DNA of 64,000 nt from Fictibacillus nanhaiensis (GCF_023715445.1 NZ_JAMBOD010000002.1:248001-312000), one strand, 5' to 3'; positions 16,672 through 25,316 are shown, numbered from the stretch's first letter. The notes: a model not told the origin generated them from the letters alone. Translations and numbers: made by a program.

Positions 16672-17958
16672 TTACAGCCTTCCTAACAGCTGTTTCGTGC
16701 GCTCTTTTGCGTTTGCCATCACTTTTTCTTCGTCTATTGTCTTTAACTCCCGGCCGCGCATCACGACTTCTCCATCGATGATCACCGTATCCACATCTTG
16801 TCCGGTCGCTGCATAAACGAGAAGATTCGCTGTTTCATGGCCAGGGGTTAAATGAAGTTTGTTCATATCCATTAAAATGAGATCAGCTTTTTTCCCGGCT
16901 GTTAAGGAACCTATTTCCTCTCCGACCCCTAAAATATCCGCTCCATTTTGCGTGGCCATCGTCAACACGTCATGTGCACTTAACACTGCAGCATCTTCAT
17001 ACTTTAACTTTTGGAACCAGCTCGCTGCTTTCATTTCAAAAAATAGGTCAAGCGAACTCGCGCTAGCCGGTCCATCTGTACCAAGTCCCACTTTAATCCC
17101 TGAATCTAATAGTTTCTTAACATCGCTTATTCCACATCCAAGTTTCGCATTGCTGACCGGATTGTGGATAATACCGCCTTTTATGGACTCTAAAATTTTA
17201 TAATCGTCGTCATTGAAATGAACACCATGAGCGAGCAGAACCGGCCGCTCGAAAACACCTGCCTGCTGCAAGTATTGAACAGGGCGCATTTTATATTTTT
17301 CTTGAATCATACGCTCTTCATCTTTCGTCTCTGCCAGATGAATGTGCAGCGGGACGTTCTTCTCTTTAGAAAGACCAACTGCAGCTTTCAAAAAGTCAGG
17401 AGGACACATATACGGAGAATGCGGAGCGATCATGGTTGTCACTCTCCCATTTCCTTTCCCGTGCCATCGATCCACGACTTCAGATGCTTCTCGTAAACGT
17501 CCTTCATAGTTAGCATCCATCGCGATAAGCCCGCGTGCAATGACCGCACGAATACCCGATTCAACAGCCGCTTCAGCGATCGTGTCCATTCCGATATACA
17601 TATCCGCATATGCCGTCGTACCGCCCTTGATCATCTCAGCCATGGATAAAAGAGCACCCCAATACCGGTCTTCGTCATTCATCTTCATCTCAAGAGGCAG
17701 CATCTTTTCGTTCAGCCAAGTCATCAAGGGCACATCGTCACTATAGCAGCGCAGTAATGACATCGGCGTATGCTGATGCCCGTTCACTAATCCAGGCAAC
17801 GCAAGCATGCCTTTCCCGTCTAATTTTTCAATTGATTCCTCATATGTAAAGTTTCCTATTTTCGCAATCTGGTTGTTCTTTATCAGGATATCACCGGTAT
17901 CTACGCTCCACTTTCCGTCTTCGGATACCTTCATATATCGAATGTTTTCTATCAGCAT
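16672..17958 (-). CDS. mtaD: 5-methylthioadenosine/S-adenosylhomocysteine deaminase-type amidohydrolase
   Basis: A 428-residue metal-dependent amidohydrolase. Zinc ligands are the HxH of GLVNGHQHTPM (His 61 and 63), the histidine in HIHLAETKDE and the aspartate of GTDGPAS; SLDLFFEMKAA follows as in the MtaD/SAH deaminase branch. These enzymes deaminate methylthioadenosine or S-adenosylhomocysteine. Spermidine synthase nearby produces methylthioadenosine, which fits, but related enzymes use other purine or triazine substrates. The start is ATG 17958 with AAGGAGGT seven bases upstream; the open frame extends six codons further. Confidence 0.85.
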   Translation of the reverse strand: MLIENIRYMKVSEDGKWSVDTGDILIKNNQIAKIGNFTYEESIEKLDGKGMLALPGLVNGHQHTPMSLLRCYSDDVPLMTWLNEKMLPLEMKMNDEDRYWGALLSMAEMIKGGTTAYADMYIGMDTIAEAAVESGIRAVIARGLIAMDANYEGRLREASEVVDRWHGKGNGRVTTMIAPHSPYMCPPDFLKAAVGLSKEKNVPLHIHLAETKDEERMIQEKYKMRPVQYLQQAGVFERPVLLAHGVHFNDDDYKILESIKGGIIHNPVSNAKLGCGISDVKKLLDSGIKVGLGTDGPASASSLDLFFEMKAASWFQKLKYEDAAVLSAHDVLTMATQNGADILGVGEEIGSLTAGKKADLILMDMNKLHLTPGHETANLLVYAATGQDVDTVIIDGEVVMRGRELKTIDEEKVMANAKERTKQLLGRL

Positions 17959-18073
17959 TTCCCGTACCTCCTTCATCTTCTGTCATTATAGCATTTCATT
18001 TTTTTTTACGTTTAAGAGGAGCACTTTTTCACCATACTAGATAAGAAAAAGTGGATGTTAAGGAGGGCGGATT

Positions 18074-20137
18074 ATGAAGTTTTGGCAGATTTATAAAGAA
18101 GCTACGAAGCAGCAGAAAATACGCTGGATCAAAAAATGGGGTCTTATTGCCTCAGGAAGTCTTGTTCTATCATTAATCGGACTTTTGCTGCTTGCTAAAC
18201 TCATGGGTCCGCCTGCCCTTTTAGTGCCACAAACGACGATTATGTACGCAGCAGATGGCTCCAAGATGGGAGAAATCAACAACGGCGGGCAGAACCGATA
18301 TTGGGTGCCTCTTGAAAAAATAGATAAAGATTTGATATCAGCCACACTCTCGATTGAAGATAAAAATTTCCGTAAACATAATGGTTTTGATTTTAAGAGA
18401 ATAGCCGGCGCTCTTTTAGCGGATATAAAAGCCGGTGCTAAAGTTCAGGGAGCAAGTACGATCTCACAGCAATATGCCAGGAACCTCTTTTTAACACATG
18501 AAAAAACGTGGCGAAGGAAATTCCAGGAAGCCTTTTACACATTGCGCCTGGAAATGAGCTATTCCAAGGATGAGATTTTAGAAGGTTACTTGAACACGAT
18601 CTATTATGGCCACGGTTCTTATGGCATCCAGTCTGCTTCCCGTTATTATTTTGGTAAAAATGCCGAAGAACTGACACTTAGTGAATCGAGTATGCTCGCA
18701 GGCATCCCGAAAGGGCCGAGCTACTACTCTCCAATTCTGCATGAAGAGAACGCTAAAAAGAGACAGGAAATAATCCTCTCCAGCATGGCTGAGGATGGTT
18801 CGATAAAAAAAGAAAGTGTTAAACGTGCTGCTTCCGAAAAATTAACTTATGTTCAAGAGGAAGATGAAGAAGTCGCGACGGTTGCCCCCTATTTTCAGGA
18901 TGCTGTGATGCGAACGCTGAAAAAGGAACTCAACATTAATACAAATTCTATCCAATTCGGCGGCCTTCGCATCTACACAACACTAGATCCTCACATGCAA
19001 GAAGTCGCAGAACACACGATTGAAAACCGGATCATCGATAACAGCAACATTCAAACAGCCCTCGTGGCGATGGATCCACGCAGTGGTGATGTAAAAGCAC
19101 TCGTTGGTGGACGTGATTTTGAAAAAAGTTCATTTAACCGTGCCCTGCAAGCCAGAAGAGCTCCCGGCTCAACCTTTAAGCCGTTCCTTTATTACACCGC
19201 GCTAGAGAACGGCTATACAGCCTCCACTCCAATCAAATCGGAGCCCACAACATTTGCCATGGGAGACGGAGTCACAGATTACAAACCAAAGAATTTTAAG
19301 AACCGCTACGCGAACGACTTTATCACGATGGCACAGGCATTAGCATTATCTGACAACATTTATGCGGTAAAAACAAATCTTTTTTTAGGACCTGATAAGC
19401 TTGTGAAAACTGCGAAGAAATTCGGTATTAAGAGCGAACTTGCGGGTATTCCTTCCCTTGCACTTGGTTCTAAAGCAGTCGGCGTTTTAGAGCTGACGAA
19501 TGCATACGGAGTATTTGCAAACGGCGGAAAGAAAGCAGATCCCGTTTTTATCACCAAAATTACAGACTCAAAAGGTGATGTACTGTATGAGCATAAATAT
19601 GAAAGTGAACAAGTCATCGATGAGAACAAAGCCTTTGTGATGACAGACCTTTTGGCAGGAACATTTGATGAAAAGCTGAACGATTATACAAGTGTAACAG
19701 GATCAAGCATCAATCATTATTTAACGCGGCCGATGGCAGGAAAATCAGGTTCAACACCAAACGACAGCTGGATGGTCGGATATGCACCTCAGCTCGTGAC
19801 AGGTGTCTGGGTTGGTTATGATCATAATGAAGAGCTGCATGATGTAAACGATACAGGATACTCGAAGCGAATCTGGGCGTATTTTATGGAAGGTGCATTG
19901 AAAAACAAACAGATTTTGTCCTTTGAGCAGCCAGAAGGCGTCACCGCAGTCACAATCAATCCTCAAAACGGCAAGCTTGCTACAGAAAGCTGCCCCGTAA
20001 CACGCATCTCTTATTATGAAAAAGGAACAGAGCCCGTTGAATTTTGTGATGAGCACGGTGTATCTAAAGAAATAAAAGAAAAACTGGAGAAAAAAGAGAA
20101 GGAAAAAGGCTTTTTTAAGCGGATATTTTCTTGGTGA
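18074..20137 (+). CDS. pbpG: Class A penicillin-binding protein, PbpG type
   Basis: A 687-residue bifunctional peptidoglycan synthase with one membrane anchor (about 24-46). The glycosyltransferase 51 domain has the catalytic SIEDKNFRKH (Glu 95) and QGASTISQQYARNLFL. The transpeptidase domain has SxxK as STFK (Ser 366), SDN at 426-428 and KSGST at 557. In B. subtilis pbpG is expressed in the forespore and contributes to spore wall synthesis; its place after speE/speB supports the assignment. The protein ends with a charged KEKEKG-type tail. The ribosome site is AAGGAGGGCGG before ATG. Confidence 0.92.
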   Translation: MKFWQIYKEATKQQKIRWIKKWGLIASGSLVLSLIGLLLLAKLMGPPALLVPQTTIMYAADGSKMGEINNGGQNRYWVPLEKIDKDLISATLSIEDKNFRKHNGFDFKRIAGALLADIKAGAKVQGASTISQQYARNLFLTHEKTWRRKFQEAFYTLRLEMSYSKDEILEGYLNTIYYGHGSYGIQSASRYYFGKNAEELTLSESSMLAGIPKGPSYYSPILHEENAKKRQEIILSSMAEDGSIKKESVKRAASEKLTYVQEEDEEVATVAPYFQDAVMRTLKKELNINTNSIQFGGLRIYTTLDPHMQEVAEHTIENRIIDNSNIQTALVAMDPRSGDVKALVGGRDFEKSSFNRALQARRAPGSTFKPFLYYTALENGYTASTPIKSEPTTFAMGDGVTDYKPKNFKNRYANDFITMAQALALSDNIYAVKTNLFLGPDKLVKTAKKFGIKSELAGIPSLALGSKAVGVLELTNAYGVFANGGKKADPVFITKITDSKGDVLYEHKYESEQVIDENKAFVMTDLLAGTFDEKLNDYTSVTGSSINHYLTRPMAGKSGSTPNDSWMVGYAPQLVTGVWVGYDHNEELHDVNDTGYSKRIWAYFMEGALKNKQILSFEQPEGVTAVTINPQNGKLATESCPVTRISYYEKGTEPVEFCDEHGVSKEIKEKLEKKEKEKGFFKRIFSW

Positions 20138-20208
20138 TTAGTGGAGTTGATAGCTGCGGCGTACTGTAGGGCTTTTTAGTATGGTGGACATGGCGGCGTG
20201 AACGGGTT

Positions 20209-20335
20209 AATTCAAAAGTTTTAGCTATGAATCCAAAAATTTCGGGGATTAATCCAGAATTTTTGGCCTTCAATCCAGAAATTCAGGGGGTGAATCCACG
20301 AGTTTTGCCCCCTTATCCACGAGTCGACACTCGCC
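20209..20335. repeat. 21-base periodic array 3, six units (AATCCAnAA type)
   Basis: The AATCCA-like core starts at 20209, 20230, 20251, 20272, 20293 and 20314, each exactly 21 bases apart, with AA and T-rich bases following each core. It sits between the pbpG stop and the terminator at 20382. The same core and period recur at 60710, 40 kb away. Confidence 0.85.
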
Positions 20336-20381
20336 GACAATTCCCGACTTGCCCTGCTCTCTCATCTAAAAAGCAAAATAA

Positions 20382-20421
20382 AATGCCCGCGGCTAAACGA
20401 ATAGCCCCGGGCACTTTATTG
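20382..20421. terminator. Bidirectional terminator between pbpG and ywhD
   Basis: TGCCCG-C-GGCTA pairs with TAGCC-C-CGGGCA around AACGAA; A- and T-rich flanks on both sides. Confidence 0.75.
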
Positions 20422-20528
20422 TCCTAGAAACATTGTGTGTACAATGCTAACTACTAGTTTAATGGAAGTGCTTTCTTGTCACAAGTTTTTTAAAAAATGT
20501 TCAAAAAAGGTTCATAACTTTGCCATTT

Positions 20529-21068
20529 TTATTCCACTAACGACTTAATTTCGTCACTGGAACGTTTAAACATTTCTTCATCATGTTCTTTTAAAAAGTT
20601 TCCGAGCACTCTTCGGGCGTTCTCGTCCATCTCAGCAACCATTACTTTGCCTTTCATGGACTTATCCATGCGGTTCACGTGTTCTGGCAAACTCTTATAT
20701 CCTCTGCGAGCTTCAACGTCTACTTGCATCTCGCAAGCCGTTAATCCGAAATAATATGGACCTTCTGGACCGCGGTTGATCGTTACCCAAACAAGCCAAT
20801 ACAACCTTGGGTTCGGTGTATCTTCACGATTTGGAGTGAACTTAATGCGTTTTTCTACATCACTCCTCGCATGCATAGCGCCCATATCGATATACGCTAC
20901 GGCGTCTTCCACATCTACAATTACAGGAGTAACATGATCCAGCGTCAAGCTTCCAACGCCGTATCCGCCATGACCGTCAGTTGAATCACCTGAGATAATG
21001 GTGAACCCCATTCCTTTTTTCTTTTTATCGCCGTCTTTGGCGTTATTGGAATTGAAAAAATCTTTCAT
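20529..21068 (-). CDS. ywhD: YwhD family protein
   Basis: A 179-residue soluble protein of the YwhD family, found in Bacillaceae and without known function. Recognisable stretches are GFTIISGDSTDGHGGYGVG, DMGAMHARSDVEKRI and WVTINRGPEGPYYFG. The start is ATG 21068 with AGGAG eight bases upstream; the frame extends seven codons further without support. Its place after pbpG is conserved. It is a single-gene unit convergent with pbpG. Confidence 0.9.
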   Translation of the reverse strand: MKDFFNSNNAKDGDKKKKGMGFTIISGDSTDGHGGYGVGSLTLDHVTPVIVDVEDAVAYIDMGAMHARSDVEKRIKFTPNREDTPNPRLYWLVWVTINRGPEGPYYFGLTACEMQVDVEARRGYKSLPEHVNRMDKSMKGKVMVAEMDENARRVLGNFLKEHDEEMFKRSSDEIKSLVE

Positions 21069-21174
21069 GCTTCCAGCTCCTCTAAACATTCATTGTTACC
21101 ACGTATTGTATCACAAAAAAGGACAAAAACTCTTAGAAAGAAACTTCTCATAAATAGGTTGAACAATTACCTAA

Positions 21175-21217
21175 AAACGAATATTATATATCATGTACTT
21201 ATAAATCGTTCGTATTT
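21175..21217 (+). promoter_or_regulatory. Candidate PurR box pair upstream of the purine permease
   Basis: Two inverted boxes resemble the PurBox AWWWCCGAACWWT: AAAAACGAATATT on the plus strand and AAATACGAACGAT on the minus strand, 11 of 13 matches each. Their inverted arrangement about 30 bases apart is that of B. subtilis PurR operators. The leader is too short for a purine riboswitch. Confidence 0.5.
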
Positions 21218-21232
21218 TGGAGGTTTAAACAC

Positions 21233-22546
21233 ATGCTTTCTTCCTTTTTTAAGCTAAAAGAACTTGGTACAACAGTCAAAACTGAAATTTTAGCCGGCAT
21301 TACAACCTTTTTAACAATGGTCTATATTGTGGTCGTTAATCCGATTATTCTTCATTCAGCTGGCGTGCCTTTTGATACAGTATTTATGGCAACCATTATT
21401 TCTACTGTAATCGGGACATTATGGATGGCTCTTTTCGCTAATTATCCGATCGCCATTGCACCCGGTATGGGATTAAACGCGTATTTTGCATTCTCAGTAG
21501 TTGGGAACCATACAAACATTGATTATCGAGTAGCTTTCGGTGCTGTCTTTGTAGCTGGTATCCTATTTGTTATTTTATCGCTGACACCTTTCCGTTCAAA
21601 ACTGATCGAAGCCATTCCTGCTAACTTAAAGCACGGGATTACTGCTGGTATCGGACTTTTCATCGCCTTTATCGGTATGCGTTTAACAGGAATTATCGTT
21701 GCACATCCTGAAAACTTAGTAGGACTTGGCAACTTGCATTCGCCTTCAGTATTGCTTGCTCTTGGCGGGCTTGCGATCACACTGATTTTAATGGCACTTA
21801 ATGTAAACGGCGCATTGTTCTTTGGAATGATCATCACGGGGGCTATAGCCTACTTTACAAAACAACTAAAGTTTGATGGGTTTGTAGCTGCACCAAACCT
21901 TCCAACAGAATTATTTATTTTTGGTGACCCGATCACAGCATTTGCCGATGTGTTCCAATACGGATTATATGCGGTCGTATTTTCTTTCTTGCTCGTAACG
22001 ATTTTTGACACAACAGGAACAATGGTCGGTGTTGCTGAGCAAGCCGGACTCATGAAAGGCAGCAAAATGCCTCGAGCACGCCAGGCACTTCTAGCCGATT
22101 CTGTTGCCACTACTGTTGGTGCAGCTTTCGGAACAAGCCCGACAAGTGCTTACATCGAGTCCTCATCAGGTGTTGCAGCTGGTGGGCGTTCTGGATTAAC
22201 ATCAGTTGTCGTGGCATTGCTATTTATTGTTGCCGCCTTTTTCGCACCGCTTGTAAGTGCGATCTCAGGTCTTGCAGCCATCACGGCACCGACATTGATT
22301 ATCGTGGGAAGCTTGATGCTTGGTTCACTTAGCAAAATCAACTGGAATGAGCTTGACGAAGCGTTCCCAGCGTTCTTAATCATCTTAACGATGCCGCTGA
22401 CATCCAGCATTGCAACTGGAATAGCACTAGGATTTATTTCTTACCCCATTTTAAAAATAGTTAAAGGCAAATATCGCGAAGTACCTTTCTTGGTTTACTT
22501 GTTTGCTGTGCTGTTCTTTTATCAGCTTGCGTTTTTGCCTCACTAA
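21233..22546 (+). CDS. NCS2 family purine permease (PbuG/PbuO-like)
   Basis: A 437-residue membrane protein with 12-14 spans of the AzgA branch of NCS2, importing guanine or hypoxanthine with protons. Typical stretches are PGMGLNAYFAF, the substrate-site FDTTGTMVGVAEQAGL and GTSPTSAYIESSSGVAAGGRS. Length is that of PbuG/PbuO. GGAGG lies nine bases before ATG. The upstream PurBox-like pair suggests PurR repression. PbuG and PbuO cannot be separated from sequence alone. Confidence 0.9.
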   Translation: MLSSFFKLKELGTTVKTEILAGITTFLTMVYIVVVNPIILHSAGVPFDTVFMATIISTVIGTLWMALFANYPIAIAPGMGLNAYFAFSVVGNHTNIDYRVAFGAVFVAGILFVILSLTPFRSKLIEAIPANLKHGITAGIGLFIAFIGMRLTGIIVAHPENLVGLGNLHSPSVLLALGGLAITLILMALNVNGALFFGMIITGAIAYFTKQLKFDGFVAAPNLPTELFIFGDPITAFADVFQYGLYAVVFSFLLVTIFDTTGTMVGVAEQAGLMKGSKMPRARQALLADSVATTVGAAFGTSPTSAYIESSSGVAAGGRSGLTSVVVALLFIVAAFFAPLVSAISGLAAITAPTLIIVGSLMLGSLSKINWNELDEAFPAFLIILTMPLTSSIATGIALGFISYPILKIVKGKYREVPFLVYLFAVLFFYQLAFLPH

Positions 22547-22552
22547 AAATAC

Positions 22553-22593
22553 AAAGTCATCCAAAGCACTAATTGCCTAGGATGACTTTTTTT
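22553..22593 (+). terminator. Purine permease terminator
   Basis: AAAGTCATCC pairs with GGATGACTTT and T-rich sequence follows. Confidence 0.9.
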
Positions 22594-22613
22594 ATCTTCA
22601 TTTTTAAATTAAG

Positions 22614-22642
22614 TTGACACTTAATTAAGTGAATGCTAAATT
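22614..22642 (+). promoter_or_regulatory. Promoter and palindromic operator of the ArsR-SRPBCC operon
   Basis: TTGACA at 22614-22619 and TAAATT at 22637-22642 are 17 bases apart. The spacer starts with the perfect palindrome ACTTAATTAAGT (22619-22630), a likely ArsR operator for autoregulation. The expected transcription start coincides with the ATG at 22649. Confidence 0.6.
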
Positions 22643-22648
22643 ATAGTC

Positions 22649-22966
22649 ATGATAGAAAAAGTGATCGCTTCATTATCAGTCCCTAGTCGAAGGGAAATCT
22701 TATATTTATTGCGTGATGGAGAATTAACATCTACCGCTATCGCGGAACATTTCGAAATCTCTGCACCCGCTATCTCGCAGCATCTTAAGGTTCTTCAGCA
22801 TTCCGGGCTTGTCGCTGTGAGGAAATCAGGAACAAAGCGTTATTACCGAATCAGAAAGGAAGGTTTCAAAGATTTAAAAGCATTCATAGATCAATTTTGG
22901 GATGACAGCTTAATTCGATTAAAGGAGGCTGCAGAAGAGGAAGAAAGGAGAAACAATGAACCATAA
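22649..22966 (+). CDS. ArsR family transcriptional repressor
   Basis: A 105-residue winged-helix protein. The helix-turn-helix is STAIAEHFEISAPAISQHLKVL, followed by the wing VRKSGTKRYYRI. No CxC metal site is seen, so it is of the non-metal SdpR/YczG-like type paired with SRPBCC proteins. No Shine-Dalgarno precedes the ATG, and the promoter -10 lies only seven bases upstream, so the mRNA is probably leaderless. It overlaps the next gene by 11 bases. It probably represses its own operon. Confidence 0.88.
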   Translation: MIEKVIASLSVPSRREILYLLRDGELTSTAIAEHFEISAPAISQHLKVLQHSGLVAVRKSGTKRYYRIRKEGFKDLKAFIDQFWDDSLIRLKEAAEEEERRNNEP

Positions 22967-23405
22967 CACACCCATTCTTACCAAACGCATTTTTATTGAG
23001 TGTTCACCAAAAACGTTGTTCTCATTCTTTGTCGACCCAGATAAAATGGTCCGCTGGATCGGGCAGCACGTATTATTAGAACCCAAAATTGGCGGTAAAT
23101 ACAGAATCGATATAAATGGGGAAAATATTGCATTAGGGGAATACAAAGAAATTACACCTTATGAAAAAGTTGTACTGACTTGGGGATGGGAAGGTTTAGA
23201 AATCATGCCTCCAGGGTCAAGCACAGTAGAATTTGTGCTGACCCCCCATGACAGCGGCACACTTCTCACATTAAATCATTTTGATTTACCGATTGAAAAA
23301 ATGACGTCAAATGACCAGGGCTGGACTCATTACATGACGAGACTTCAACGATTGGCAGAAGGTCAAAATATTGGACCTGACCCTTGGGCTACAGATAAAA
23401 AGTAA
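22956..23405 (+). CDS. SRPBCC (AHSA1-like) protein 1
   Basis: A 149-residue START-like fold protein: ECSPKTLFSFFVDPDKMVRWIGQ at the first helix and strand, then GGKYRIDINGENIALGEY, the PYEKVVLTWGWEG strand and a C-terminal helix. AHSA1-like proteins bind hydrophobic ligands; the ligand here is unknown. AAGGAG precedes the ATG inside the end of the repressor gene. The ArsR-SRPBCC pairing is common in Bacillus. Confidence 0.85.
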   Translation: MNHNTPILTKRIFIECSPKTLFSFFVDPDKMVRWIGQHVLLEPKIGGKYRIDINGENIALGEYKEITPYEKVVLTWGWEGLEIMPPGSSTVEFVLTPHDSGTLLTLNHFDLPIEKMTSNDQGWTHYMTRLQRLAEGQNIGPDPWATDKK

Positions 23406-23422
23406 TTTAGGAGGAATAAAAA

Positions 23423-23815
23423 ATGTCAGCAAATATACATCATGAAGTCGTTTTCCAATCACGTCCAAACCGTGTGTATGAAGCTTTACTAAATGAACAG
23501 CAGTTTAGTGAAGTAACAGGTGGTGCACCAACAAACATAGTAAATGAAGCTGGTGGCAGTTTTTCTTTATTCGGCGGCATGATTGAAGGCCGAACAATTG
23601 AACTCGTTGCTAACGAGCGTATTGTACAGGCTTGGCGTGCATCAAACTGGGAGCCTGGTTTATATTCCGTTGCAAAGTTTGATATAGAAACAAAGGGTGA
23701 TGGGACATTGCTTGTCTTTACTCATTCAGGTTTTCCAGAAGAGCAAAAAACACACCTTGAAGCTGGTTGGCATGAAAATTATTGGCTGCCCCTTCAAAAA
23801 TATTTATCTAAATAA
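23423..23815 (+). CDS. SRPBCC (AHSA1-like) protein 2
   Basis: A 130-residue second START-fold protein, of a different subgroup: HHEVVFQSRPNRVYEALLNEQQFSEVTGG, GGSFSLFGGMIEGRTIEL, WRASNWEPGLYSVAKFDIE. AGGAGG lies nine bases before ATG and 18 bases after the previous stop, making it third in the ArsR operon. Ligand unknown. Confidence 0.85.
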   Translation: MSANIHHEVVFQSRPNRVYEALLNEQQFSEVTGGAPTNIVNEAGGSFSLFGGMIEGRTIELVANERIVQAWRASNWEPGLYSVAKFDIETKGDGTLLVFTHSGFPEEQKTHLEAGWHENYWLPLQKYLSK

Positions 23816-23822
23816 AATGCGG

Positions 23823-23878
23823 TAAAAAGACCGGTCAGCCTACGATAGGGCTGAAACCGGTCTATCTTTATTTTTTTT
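23823..23878. terminator. Bidirectional terminator after the SRPBCC operon
   Basis: AGACCGGT pairs with ACCGGTCT with inner CAGCC/GGGCTG; T-rich tail on the plus strand, TTTTT on the minus strand. Confidence 0.8.
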
Positions 23879-24308
23879 CAATTAAAGCCGATACTATATG
23901 CTTTTTTTCATCTTTAAAGAATTCCTTTGTAATCCGGTACGTTCCTGCCTTCTGATCCTTGAGTGCAATTTTTTGATCATAGGATTCACCTGCTTTAATC
24001 ATGATCATTTGCTCAGTGAACATCATACCTGGATCTACCTTTACCCAATCTCCGTCTTCCCACTTCTCCAGGGCATAAGCAACCCCTGTACCAATTTCTT
24101 TATCCGAACTGTTTTTCAGTGTGAAATTAGCTTCTTCACCTTCGTCTTCAAGTTTCACTTCTGCTTTTACACCAGCTTCTTCTGCTGGAATATCATTCTC
24201 TACTTTAGTTGCCCCGCTCTTTTTGTCCTCTTCCGGTACAGGTTTACTGCCGCAAGCGGCAAGGAGAACGAGCAGACATGCCATAAAAATAAGCTTCATG
24301 TTTTTCAT
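23868..24308 (-). CDS. Lipoprotein with Ig-like (Big_14-type) domain
   Basis: A 146-residue lipoprotein: the signal LIFMACLLVLLAAC ends in the lipobox LAAC, so the mature protein is tethered outside. After an acidic linker, residues 50-145 form a beta-sandwich resembling bacterial Ig-like domains of BsuPI or Big_14 type (ANFTLKNSSDKEIGTG, QKIALKDQKAGTYRITKEF). Function unknown. ATG 24308 lies eight bases after AGGAGG; a GTG sits one codon before it. It is a single gene with its terminator shared with the convergent operon. Confidence 0.8.
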   Translation of the reverse strand: MKNMKLIFMACLLVLLAACGSKPVPEEDKKSGATKVENDIPAEEAGVKAEVKLEDEGEEANFTLKNSSDKEIGTGVAYALEKWEDGDWVKVDPGMMFTEQMIMIKAGESYDQKIALKDQKAGTYRITKEFFKDEKKHIVSALIEKK

Positions 24309-24411
24309 CACTAAGCCCTCCTTTTCCTGTTAGTCGCAGTTATCTATTAAAAAGTTTCATACTAACTGTCGTTTAGAGTCGGAACGAGCTGGATATGCTT
24401 ATATAGAAAAC

Positions 24412-24491
24412 TTGGCTGACGCTAAGCCATCAAAGTCAGCCTTAGTTGAACTTATCCTATAAACCTAAACTGGTTTACTTCGTCGTTTTTC
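24412..24491. repeat. Dispersed GGCTGAC hairpin element, copy A
   Basis: GGCTGAC (24414) and GTCAGCC (24435) form a stem; the following 56 bases, beginning CTTAGTTG and ending CGTCGTTT, are about three quarters identical to the copy at 34931-35005. It lies between divergent genes. Confidence 0.6.
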
Positions 24492-24519
24492 GTTCACATA
24501 GTGAAAAAGGGGTGCAATC

Positions 24520-24729
24520 ATGAAACTAACGCTGATTAGTGCTGTTTTATTGTTACTGTCTATAGCGCTGGGAATTGGTTATTACGGCACTCGTTTATAT
24601 GAAAAAAATATATTTCTAGGTTTCGTTACAACCCTGCTAGGGATAATCATTCCTTTTTTTCTGTTTTTAGGATTTATTTATTTCCTCGGATTGTATAATA
24701 ACGGTCATCCTCTTCAATTTAAGTGGTAA
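24520..24729 (+). CDS. Small two-span membrane protein
   Basis: A 69-residue protein with two hydrophobic segments (about 3-23 and 33-58) and a short tail ending PLQFKW. AAAAGGGG is a modest ribosome site nine bases before ATG. A strong terminator follows. I do not recognise the family; the size and build are those of many unknown Bacillus membrane proteins. Confidence 0.65.
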   Translation: MKLTLISAVLLLLSIALGIGYYGTRLYEKNIFLGFVTTLLGIIIPFFLFLGFIYFLGLYNNGHPLQFKW

Positions 24730-24733
24730 ATAA

Positions 24734-24784
24734 AAAAACCTGTTCTTAGGCGTAACAGAAAAGCCCTCAGACAGGTTTATTTCT
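24734..24784. terminator. Terminator between the small membrane protein and ywgA
   Basis: AAACCTGT pairs with ACAGGTTT over a long loop; T-rich on the plus strand and A-rich before it, so it may serve both genes. Confidence 0.7.
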
Positions 24785-25286
24785 ATTGTATCTGATTTTT
24801 TAATGCTGAAATATAAGCAAATGCTTCATCCATTTCTTCCTCTGTATACTTTTGCTTCGCTTTTACCGTTTGAACCTTCTCTTTGATCTCATCTGTATCA
24901 AACTTATCAAAATACATAATAGTTGATACCAGCTCTAAAAAGCGCGACGATTGCTCATTCATGGAACGAACGCATTCTCCAAGTCTTTCGATCTCAGCCC
25001 CATATGTGGAAAGGACCTTCTGACCTTCTTCATTCACCGCATACCGATATTGCGAATAGCCGCTTACCTTTTCTTTCACTTCATGTATGTATCCCATGTT
25101 GCAAAGCTCTTCCATTTTTAGCGTCAGTTCTTCAGAGTACGGTCCGTAAAAGTGAAACTGGTATTTTTCTTGAAAAGGAAAGTTTAACTTCTTCGCAATA
25201 TATACCATTTTTTGAAGCTTCTTTCGGCCTATCACTTCCCCGGCTTCCTGAATCAGAGTGACAACCTTTAAATGATCCTCAAACAC
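24783..25286 (-). CDS. ywgA: YwgA family protein
   Basis: A 167-residue soluble protein of the YwgA family. It starts at GTG 25286 with GGGGG eight bases upstream. Recognisable are GRKKLQKMVYIAKKL and YQFHFYGPYSEELTLKMEEL, reminiscent of a winged-helix fold with a coiled C-terminal part. Function unknown. It follows ywfO by 30 bases on the same strand, as in B. subtilis, and is probably co-transcribed with it. Confidence 0.88.
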   Translation of the reverse strand: MFEDHLKVVTLIQEAGEVIGRKKLQKMVYIAKKLNFPFQEKYQFHFYGPYSEELTLKMEELCNMGYIHEVKEKVSGYSQYRYAVNEEGQKVLSTYGAEIERLGECVRSMNEQSSRFLELVSTIMYFDKFDTDEIKEKVQTVKAKQKYTEEEMDEAFAYISALKNQIQ

Positions 25287-25316
25287 AGTACTTTCCCCCT
25301 AACATCCTTTTTCGTT

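Noticed and set aside
21090-21232. Purine riboswitch before the NCS2 permease
   Set aside because: The leader is short and lacks the paired stems and loop sequences of the aptamer.
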